Shown here piece by piece: positions 4,777-10,866 of a stretch of 13,584 nt of DNA. Source of the stretch: Paramuribaculum sp. (lineage in GTDB: Bacteria > Bacteroidota > Bacteroidia > Bacteroidales > Muribaculaceae). The notes under the pieces are model-generated. The model saw only the letters and a list, made by a program, of their open reading frames with translations, did not search any database and was not told the DNA's origin. The DNA is taken from assembly GCA_029051835.1 (NCBI GenBank), contig JAIDKJ010000451.1:1-13584 (forward strand), written 5' to 3'. A program made the position numbers and the translations under genes. The stretch's first letter is position 1. Every line of letters begins with the position of its first letter.

Positions 4777-7014
4777 ATGATCAGCAGAACACTGTTAAAA
4801 TCAGCTCTCGCCGCCGCCATAATAACCGGAGCGGCTACCGCCGCCACAGCTCAGCAGACAGCCATCTCACCCACCCCGCAACGCATCGCATGGGGTCAGA
4901 AAGCATTTGACCGCCCGCAGCATATCAGCCTCAAGGGCGCCGAAACCGCCGACGCCGACGCTGTGGCCGCGCTGCTGTCGCAGTTTGCCAAAGGCAAAGG
5001 CGTGAAAGTGGTCATAGGCGAGCGCGGCGACAAGGCCGTCCGCGCCGTGGCCGACAGCATCCCCGACCATCCGCAGGGCTACTATCTGCGCGTACGCCCC
5101 GGCGAAGTGATCATAGCCGGCAACGACCCCACAGGCACCTACTACGGAGTGCAGACATTCCTGCAGGTGGCCTCTCAGCCCGAAGTGATGAGCGTAGATG
5201 TCACCGACTGGCCCTCGACACCGTTCCGCGGAGTGGTCGAAGGGTTCTACGGCAACGCCTGGAGCTTCGACGACCGTGTCGACCAGTTTGCATTCTACGG
5301 AAGCAACAAACTCGACACCTACATCTACGGCCCCAAGGACGACCCCTACCACCGAGCCAAATGGCGCGAGCTGTACCCAGCCGAAGAAGCCGCACGGATG
5401 AAAGCGCTCAACGACGAGGCGCGGCGCCACAAGGTGAGATTCGTATGGGGCATACACCCCGCAGGCGACCACCAGTGGAACGATGCCGACAATGAAGCCA
5501 CTGTGCGCAAGTTCGAGCAGATGTACGACCTCGGCTTCCGCAATTTCTCGATATTCTTCGACGATGTGTTCGGCAAACAGGCCGACGGCAAGCTTCATGC
5601 ACAGTATATGGACTACGTGAAGCGCCACTTCATCGACCGTCACCCCGACATAGAGCTGTTCATCATGTGTCCGTCGCTCTACAACAAGGCGTGGAAAGGA
5701 TCGTTCCAGCCCTCGTATCTCGCCGACATTTCGGTGATGGATCCGTCGATCAAAGTGATGTGGACCGGCAATTCGGTGGTCGACATGATCGACGTGGCCG
5801 ACATGGAGTGGATCAACCCGCAGATCGGACGCGAAGCATTCATATGGCTCAACTATCCTGTCACCGACTACTGCATCAACCACCTGCTGATGGGTCCGTT
5901 CACCGGCAACGAGCCTGAGGCCACAGCCATGGTCAGCGGTTTCACGGCCAACCCCATGGAATATGCCCGCGCATCCAAGCTGAGCCTCTTCAGCAATGCC
6001 GATTTCCTCTGGAATCCCTCGGCCTACGACCCCCAGAAATCATGGCTTCTGGCCACCGGACGGCTGCAGCCCGGACGCGCCGATGCGTTCCGTAAGTTCT
6101 GCCTCTACAACGTGGATCTCGGCCAGAACACCCACCGCCTGCGCCGCCTCAACGAGTCGCCCGAGCTAAAAGCCCTGATCGACGCCTACGAGCACCCCAT
6201 GTCGCGCGCATATCTGCCGGAAGCCGCCGAGGCCTTTGCCGCCGAATTTGCCGCTCTCGGAGCCGCGGCCACAACGCTCCTCGAAGCAGCCCCCACCGAC
6301 TCGATGCTCACCGAGATTCGCCCGTGGATCGAAGTGGCCCGGATGCTCGGCCGCCGCGGAGTGCTCGCCACCGAGATGTACAACGCTCTCTTCAAGGCCG
6401 ACAGCGTGTCGTTCGTCCGCCACTATCTCGATTACGCCTCACTCACCGACAGCGCATCAAAGATCGCCTCGCGCGACTTCCCCGGATCGGTCAAAGTGGC
6501 CTATCCCATGGTCGGATCGCTCTACGCCGAGCCGCTGCTGCGCCGTGGCGTAAGCATCATGACCGACGAATACCGCCATCGGTTCGGCTACCGCACCGAC
6601 GTATTCCCGCAGCTCGCGCTTGAAAACGGCAGCTATCGCCTGCGCCACGACGGCAAGTGGCTCGGCAACCCCGACGCAGGCTCCACAGGAGGTCGCCCGG
6701 TATGGCAGACGGCCGAGGATGATGTCAACCCCGACCGTCAGATATGGCGCGTCACCTACGATCCCGCCACCGGACGCTATTCGCTTGTCAACGCAAAGGA
6801 CGGACGCTACGTCAACGAGCGCGGCGCATTCACCGTCAGCGACACCTCCAACCCGTTTGACGCCGAATGGCACACATTCGTGATAGAGCGCGCCGACAAC
6901 GGATTCACCCTCCGCCAGGGCGGCAATGCCGGCAAGAAATACCTCGCACCCGACTCCGACGGACTCGCTCCCGCCGAAGCTCCGGCCACCATCGAATTCA
7001 TACCGGTGAAATAA
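4777..7014 (+). CDS. GH84 family beta-N-acetylglucosaminidase (O-GlcNAcase-like), secreted
   Basis: This 745-residue glycoside hydrolase has a Sec signal peptide (residues 1-25, ATAATAQ). Residues about 28-145 form the usual N-terminal GH20b-like domain, with the GYYLRV and GTYYGVQTFLQ stretch. The GH84 barrel starts at FRGVVEGFYGNAWS (150-163). Its catalytic pair is D262-D263 in FFDDVFG, as expected for substrate-assisted catalysis through the N-acetyl group. Other pocket residues match the Bacteroides thetaiotaomicron enzyme by position: K187 (YGPKDDPY), Y302 and W306 (SLYNKAW), W357, N359 and D364 (IWLNYPVTD) and N392 (TANPMEY). A helical region follows to about residue 600. Residues about 615-745 form a beta-rich tail with repeated W, Y and G positions (GKWLG, QIWRV, GRYSL, GKKYL) that resembles a ricin-like trefoil, probably for carbohydrate binding. 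The length is close to the Bacteroides homologue. The enzyme should release terminal beta-linked GlcNAc from host glycans outside the cytoplasm. Confidence 0.94.
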   Translation: MISRTLLKSALAAAIITGAATAATAQQTAISPTPQRIAWGQKAFDRPQHISLKGAETADADAVAALLSQFAKGKGVKVVIGERGDKAVRAVADSIPDHPQGYYLRVRPGEVIIAGNDPTGTYYGVQTFLQVASQPEVMSVDVTDWPSTPFRGVVEGFYGNAWSFDDRVDQFAFYGSNKLDTYIYGPKDDPYHRAKWRELYPAEEAARMKALNDEARRHKVRFVWGIHPAGDHQWNDADNEATVRKFEQMYDLGFRNFSIFFDDVFGKQADGKLHAQYMDYVKRHFIDRHPDIELFIMCPSLYNKAWKGSFQPSYLADISVMDPSIKVMWTGNSVVDMIDVADMEWINPQIGREAFIWLNYPVTDYCINHLLMGPFTGNEPEATAMVSGFTANPMEYARASKLSLFSNADFLWNPSAYDPQKSWLLATGRLQPGRADAFRKFCLYNVDLGQNTHRLRRLNESPELKALIDAYEHPMSRAYLPEAAEAFAAEFAALGAAATTLLEAAPTDSMLTEIRPWIEVARMLGRRGVLATEMYNALFKADSVSFVRHYLDYASLTDSASKIASRDFPGSVKVAYPMVGSLYAEPLLRRGVSIMTDEYRHRFGYRTDVFPQLALENGSYRLRHDGKWLGNPDAGSTGGRPVWQTAEDDVNPDRQIWRVTYDPATGRYSLVNAKDGRYVNERGAFTVSDTSNPFDAEWHTFVIERADNGFTLRQGGNAGKKYLAPDSDGLAPAEAPATIEFIPVK

Positions 7015-7028
7015 CATCCCGGCAACCG

Positions 7029-7505
7029 TCATTTCGGTTTCCCCAGCCCCAAGGCTTCGAGAAACCGCCCCTTTATGACCGGGTCGTCGAGCAGCTTGCG
7101 CAGCTGACCGATGGCTCGGTCATATTCGCTCTTGTCCTGAGCGTTCTCGTAGATGCTCTTCAGCTCTATCATAGCCAGACCGATAGCGCCCATAGTGGAG
7201 AATACCGGCAGCGGAGGGAGCGAAGGACCGTCGGCCGCCGCCACAAACAGCAGCGCGCCGCACACCATCGCATCGATCAGCGTCATGGCGAAAAGCATCA
7301 CGTAGTAGCGTCCGGCCTTCTCCACCGACCGGCGAAACCCTCTCGACGTGCGCCGCACGCCCTGACGGCGAGCCTTTAAGACACCGCTGCGCAGATCGGC
7401 CAGCACCGCCAGCAGCACACACACATAATCGACCGCCACCAGCGCGGCGATCCATCCCATTCTCGTTGTCAGCACCTCATTCATCGTCTGTTCCATAGCC
7501 TGCAT
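7029..7505 (-). CDS. Orphan holin-like small membrane protein
   Basis: This 158-residue protein has three hydrophobic segments (about 17-37, 68-90 and 101-120), a basic loop between the first two (ADLRSGVLKARRQGVRR) and a charged C-terminal helix (SEYDRAIGQLRKLLDDP). The D-x-x-SG-x-x-KA pattern after the first helix is typical of proteins annotated as phage holins in Bacteroidota. No endolysin or other phage gene is nearby, so a lysis role is doubtful. The start at 7505 is chosen over the upstream in-frame ATG at 7535 because a TAATTTTG box on this strand (7525-7518) would start transcription between the two. It converges with the GH84 gene, leaving only 14 bp between the stop codons. Confidence 0.75.
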   Translation of the reverse strand: MQAMEQTMNEVLTTRMGWIAALVAVDYVCVLLAVLADLRSGVLKARRQGVRRTSRGFRRSVEKAGRYYVMLFAMTLIDAMVCGALLFVAAADGPSLPPLPVFSTMGAIGLAMIELKSIYENAQDKSEYDRAIGQLRKLLDDPVIKGRFLEALGLGKPK

Positions 7506-7517
7506 GATTTTTTTCTG

Positions 7518-7525
7518 CAAAATTA
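7518..7525 (-). promoter_or_regulatory. Candidate -7 box for the holin-like gene
   Basis: Read on the minus strand, TAATTTTG matches TAnnTTTG and lies 13 bp before the chosen ATG at 7505. No TTG is present at the expected -33 position, so the match is partial. If it is real, the mRNA has only a few leader bases. Confidence 0.4.
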
Positions 7526-7641
7526 CACCCGGCATGATGCCGCCTCACCCGGTATTTGTCGCATTGCTCCCGCCCGAGGCGGCCGCATCGCTCCGCCGCC
7601 GGGACTGCATCCTGCGGCCACTGCCGTCTCTTAACAAATAT

Positions 7642-7676
7642 TTTGTCACTCGGTATCGGATTTTTTTCTATATTTG
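7642..7676 (+). promoter_or_regulatory. Candidate promoter of the YciO-ATPase-MenA operon
   Basis: TATATTTG at 7669-7676 is a good -7 box. The nearest upstream TTTG (7642-7645) leaves a 23-bp spacer, longer than the usual 19-21, so the -33 element is uncertain. Transcription would start near 7683, giving a leader of about 45 nt before the ATG at 7728. Confidence 0.6.
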
Positions 7677-7727
7677 CCGTCAGGCGCATACAGCCGACAA
7701 CCATCCCGGCCACGGAGCGCGAAGCAG

Positions 7728-8339
7728 ATGATCATCGACAGAGTCTACGATTCAAGCATCAACACCAAAGTGATCGAACGGGCGGCATCGCTGCTCGACG
7801 AAGGGCGCCTCATGGCATATCCTACCGACGTGAACTACGCCATAGGCTGCCACGCACTGCGTCAGGCATCGATCGACGAACTGTGCCGCCTCAAAGGGAT
7901 CGACCCGCGGAAACAGACACTCTCGGTGATATGCAACGACCTCTCGCAGGCCGCCTCCTACGCACGAATCGACAACGCCGCGTTCCGCATACTCCGGGCC
8001 AATCTGCCCGGACCGTTCACGTTCATCCTCCCGGCCTCCACGGAGCTTCCGAAAGTGTTCAAGGGTCGCCGTTCGGTAGGCATACGCATACCCGACTCAC
8101 CCGTGGCGAGAGCCATAGCCGAGGCCATCGGCGCGCCGCTGCTCTCCATGACCGCCACCGATTCCGACGGAATGCCGCTCGGCGAAGCCGACGAAGTGGC
8201 CGTGGCCTACGGCGACCGTTCGCCCATAGCGATGCTCATCGACGCCGGATCGCGACGCGGCGAACTCACCACGGTCGTAGACCTCACCGACTCGCATTCA
8301 CCCGAAATAATCCGTCAGGGGGCGGGACAGCTGATATGA
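7728..8339 (+). CDS. YciO/Sua5/YrdC family protein (threonylcarbamoyl-AMP synthase-like)
   Basis: This 203-residue cytoplasmic protein has the YrdC fold. Visible motifs are YPTDVNYAIGC (31-41), KGIDPRKQTLSVIC (56-69), PGPFTFILPA (94-103), GIRIPD (118-123), TTVVDLT (181-187) and RQGAG (196-200). Sua5/TsaC enzymes make threonylcarbamoyl-AMP for the t6A37 modification of tRNAs. The segment after GAPLL reads SMTATDSDG instead of the SAN-type motif of classical TsaC, and the DLSQAASYARIDNAAFRILR stretch looks closest to E. coli YciO, whose activity and role are less certain. The start at 7728 is chosen because longer in-frame extensions run back into the -7 box. The stop overlaps the ATPase start (ATGA, 8336-8339). 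Whether this is the cell's main t6A enzyme or a YciO paralogue cannot be decided here. Confidence 0.88.
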   Translation: MIIDRVYDSSINTKVIERAASLLDEGRLMAYPTDVNYAIGCHALRQASIDELCRLKGIDPRKQTLSVICNDLSQAASYARIDNAAFRILRANLPGPFTFILPASTELPKVFKGRRSVGIRIPDSPVARAIAEAIGAPLLSMTATDSDGMPLGEADEVAVAYGDRSPIAMLIDAGSRRGELTTVVDLTDSHSPEIIRQGAGQLI

Positions 8340-9973
8340 ACACCACCGCCCGCCTGCCCGACAACGACTGCATGATCACACTGCCGCCACGTCGCGAAGG
8401 GGAACCGCTACGGATACCCGACTCCACACGCCAGCTCGTCATCATCGGAGCCAACGGAGCCGGAAAGTCGCGCTTCACCTCACGCCTGGCCGAAGACCTC
8501 GGCGAGCGCACATTCACCATGTCGGCGCTCACTGCGCTCTTCGGACACCCCGACACGCCGACCGGCATCGACCGGCTTTTCGAAACAGCCTACGGACCCG
8601 CCACGCTTCGCCCGGCCGCCGACACGGAGCTTGACCGCCTGCTCGCGCTGCTGATGCACGACGAGATGCTCAATCTCATCTCCTACAAGATCGCACGGAC
8701 TTCCGACGCCGACGCGTCGCTCCCGCCGACCCGCATCGACCGGTTGGTAGAAGCGTGGTCGGAAATATTTCCCGACAACAACATACTCATCGAGTCGGGA
8801 CGCTTCCTCTTCAGCCGCCCCGATTCGGAAAATTCCTCAGGCTACTCGGCTCTGAAGCTCAGCAACGGCGAGAAAGCCGCCATCTACTATCTCGGAGCAG
8901 TGCTATATGCCCCGCGCGGAGCGGCCGTGTTTGTCGACTCGCCCGAAATGTTTCTCCATCCGTCGGTCATGCAGGCGCTGTGGAACATCGTGGAGGCCAT
9001 GCGCCCCGACTGCATGTTTGTCTACACCACCCACGATCTGGAATTCGCCTCGTCGCGCACCGACGCCACCGTTGTGTGGGTGCGCGACTACAACCCCGTC
9101 AGCACCACCTGGGACTACGACCTGCTGACCTCGCGCCAGGGCATCTCCGACGAGATCTACATGGCCATCATCGGAGCGCGCAAACCGGTGCTCTTCATCG
9201 AGGGCGACGGCGTTCACTCCATCGACGCCAAGCTCTATCCGCTCATATTCAAGGCCTACACCGTCAAGTCGCTCGGCAGCTGCAACAAGGTGATCGAAGC
9301 CACGCGCTCGTTCAACGACCTGACCACATTCCACCACATGGACTCCCACGGCATTGTCGACCGCGACCGCCGCGACGACAAGGAGGTAGACTACCTGCGG
9401 CGGCGCAAGATCATGGTGCCCGACGTGGCCGAGATCGAAAACATACTGATGCTTGAGGAGGTGATACGCACCGTGGCCGCAAGCCGTGGCAAGGACGAGA
9501 ACCGGGTGTTCGACAAGGTGCGCCACGCCGTCTTCTCGATGTTCCGCACCGACCTGCGGCAGCAGGCCCTCCTCCACACACGCCACCGGGTGAAACGCAC
9601 CGTCGAATACCGCATCGACGGACGCTTCACCAACATCAACATGTTCGAGCAGCATATCAACGCGCTCGTCGACGAACTCAATCCGCGCGGACTCTACGAG
9701 AAATTCTGCCGCGAGTTCAGGCGCTACCTCGAAACGTCCGACTACCGCGCGGTGCTCAAAGTCTACAACCAGAAGTCGATGGTGCCGGGATCAAACGTGG
9801 CCGGACTCTGCGGGCTGTCAAACAAGGACGAATACATCCGCGCCATAATACGCCTTCTGCGCCAGGACGGCGCACCTGCCCGACGCATACGCCGAGCCGT
9901 CATGAAATGCTTCGGCATCGATGACGACACCGGACTTCACGACCGCAACAACGCATCAAACAGCGATAAATGA
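8336..9973 (+). CDS. ABC/AAA-type ATPase fused to a DUF4435 (TOPRIM-like) domain
   Basis: This is a 545-residue protein. The N-terminal ATPase has Walker A GANGAGKS (38-45), a signature-like LSNGEKAA (175-182), a Walker B-like VFVDSPEMFLHP (198-209) and a switch histidine, H233 in YTTHD. Around residues 284-375 it continues into a DUF4435/TOPRIM-like domain: VLFIEGDG (E289), then GIVDRDRRDD (D342 and D344) and VPDVAEIENILM. The C-terminal 170 residues are helical and basic. This order recalls OLD-family nucleases and GajA of Gabija, in which an ABC-like ATPase controls a TOPRIM nuclease. The Walker B reads D-S-P-E instead of D-E-P, so the usual catalytic glutamate is a serine. The start at 8336 is set by the ATGA overlap with the gene before; the frame stays open upstream only because it shadows that gene. 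The stop overlaps the menA start. The function is unknown; nuclease or RNA-related activity is inference. Confidence 0.85.
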   Translation: MNTTARLPDNDCMITLPPRREGEPLRIPDSTRQLVIIGANGAGKSRFTSRLAEDLGERTFTMSALTALFGHPDTPTGIDRLFETAYGPATLRPAADTELDRLLALLMHDEMLNLISYKIARTSDADASLPPTRIDRLVEAWSEIFPDNNILIESGRFLFSRPDSENSSGYSALKLSNGEKAAIYYLGAVLYAPRGAAVFVDSPEMFLHPSVMQALWNIVEAMRPDCMFVYTTHDLEFASSRTDATVVWVRDYNPVSTTWDYDLLTSRQGISDEIYMAIIGARKPVLFIEGDGVHSIDAKLYPLIFKAYTVKSLGSCNKVIEATRSFNDLTTFHHMDSHGIVDRDRRDDKEVDYLRRRKIMVPDVAEIENILMLEEVIRTVAASRGKDENRVFDKVRHAVFSMFRTDLRQQALLHTRHRVKRTVEYRIDGRFTNINMFEQHINALVDELNPRGLYEKFCREFRRYLETSDYRAVLKVYNQKSMVPGSNVAGLCGLSNKDEYIRAIIRLLRQDGAPARRIRRAVMKCFGIDDDTGLHDRNNASNSDK

Positions 9974-10842
9974 ACACCATACAACCCTGGATCGAGGCTA
10001 TGCGCCTGCGCACGCTCCCCGTATCGACCGCCGGAGTAATCACAGGCACAGCCTACGCCGTCCATGCCGGATCATTCGCATGGATACCCTTCACACTATG
10101 CCTGCTGTTCGCTCTGCTGGCACAGATCGCATCGAATTTCGCCAACGAATATTTCGACTTCGCAGCCGGACTCGACCGTCCGGGACGCGAAGGGCCCCGT
10201 CGCGGAGTGACCGAAGGCGACATCTCGCCCCGCTCAATGCTCGGAGCCACCATAGGCACCCTCGCGCTGGCCTGCCTCATAGGACTCGCGCTCGTGCCCA
10301 TCGGAGGCCTGTGGCTCCTGCCGCTCGGCATGGTCATAGCCGTAGCCGCCGTAGCCTACAGCACCGGCCCCTGGCCACTGTCGCGCCACGGACTCGGCGA
10401 AGTGGCCGTCATTATCTTCTTCGGCATAATCCCCGTATGGCTCACGTCGTGGCTGCAGACGAGGCAGTGTTCGGCCGAGGTGATACTCGGCGGCATAGCC
10501 GTAGGGCTTCTTGCGGCCAACGTGCTGATCGTAAACAACTACCGCGATGCCGCCGACGACCGCGCCGTAGGCAAGCACACTCTCGCAGTGATACTCGGCC
10601 CCGCCACCATGCCCTGGCTCTATCTTTTCAACGGACTGCTGGCGCTCGCGCTCGTCTATCCCCAGTGGTCAGCCGCAGGTCTGCCACTCGTCCCGCCGGC
10701 CATAGCCGTAGTTGTCGCCACCATAGCATGGCTCATGACACGCCGGAGCGGATCGCGCCTCACCCCCCTGCTCGGGCTGACCGCAATGCTCCTGCTGCTC
10801 TACTCGCTGCTGTTCCTGCTGCTGCCGCAATCGGTGGCCTGA
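9970..10842 (+). CDS. menA: 1,4-dihydroxy-2-naphthoate polyprenyltransferase (menaquinone synthesis)
   Basis: This 290-residue UbiA-superfamily membrane enzyme joins 1,4-dihydroxy-2-naphthoate to a polyprenyl diphosphate to give demethylmenaquinone, the step before methylation to menaquinone. The first Asp-rich motif is NFANEYFD (56-63, an N-x-x-N/D-x-x-x-D type with Glu at one position). The second is NNYRDAADDRAVGKHT (189-204), which is typical of MenA. A hydrophobic profile of eight to nine helices covers the rest. The N-terminus WIEAMRLRTLPVS is also characteristic. The gene starts inside the stop of the ATPase-DUF4435 gene (ATGA, 9970-9973), so it is translated as the third member of that operon. 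Other men genes are not in the window, and the respiratory quinone of Bacteroidales is menaquinone, which fits. Confidence 0.95.
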   Translation: MNTIQPWIEAMRLRTLPVSTAGVITGTAYAVHAGSFAWIPFTLCLLFALLAQIASNFANEYFDFAAGLDRPGREGPRRGVTEGDISPRSMLGATIGTLALACLIGLALVPIGGLWLLPLGMVIAVAAVAYSTGPWPLSRHGLGEVAVIIFFGIIPVWLTSWLQTRQCSAEVILGGIAVGLLAANVLIVNNYRDAADDRAVGKHTLAVILGPATMPWLYLFNGLLALALVYPQWSAAGLPLVPPAIAVVVATIAWLMTRRSGSRLTPLLGLTAMLLLLYSLLFLLLPQSVA

Positions 10843-10866
10843 CAGCCGGCACGGGGCTGCGTGTCA
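10840..10866. terminator. Interrupted hairpin between convergent menA and kup
   Basis: CAGCC (10843-10847) pairs with GGCTG (10855-10859), and the outer TGACA (10840-10844) partly overlaps it and pairs with TGTCA (10862-10866), so the two pairings cannot both be complete. It fills the 21-bp gap between the convergent genes and touches both stop codons. No U-tract follows on either strand. It may serve as a weak bidirectional terminator. Confidence 0.3.

Noticed and set aside
4867..5883. 338-codon open frame on the minus strand opposite the GH84 gene
   Set aside because: Shadow of the GH84 barrel; the catalytic motifs and family length are on the plus strand.
7024..7039. AACCG/CGGTT hairpin between the convergent GH84 and holin-like genes
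   Set aside because: A 5-bp stem without U-tract is too weak to call a terminator.
7581..7619. GGCCGCA/TGCGGCC inverted repeat between the holin-like and YciO genes
   Set aside because: Only 7 bp with a 25-nt gap in a very GC-rich stretch; likely by chance.
7556..8335. Long N-terminal extension of the ATPase-DUF4435 reading frame
   Set aside because: It lies in a shifted frame across the YciO gene, is Arg/His/Pro-rich like a shadow frame and has no promoter; the ATGA at 8336 is the natural start.
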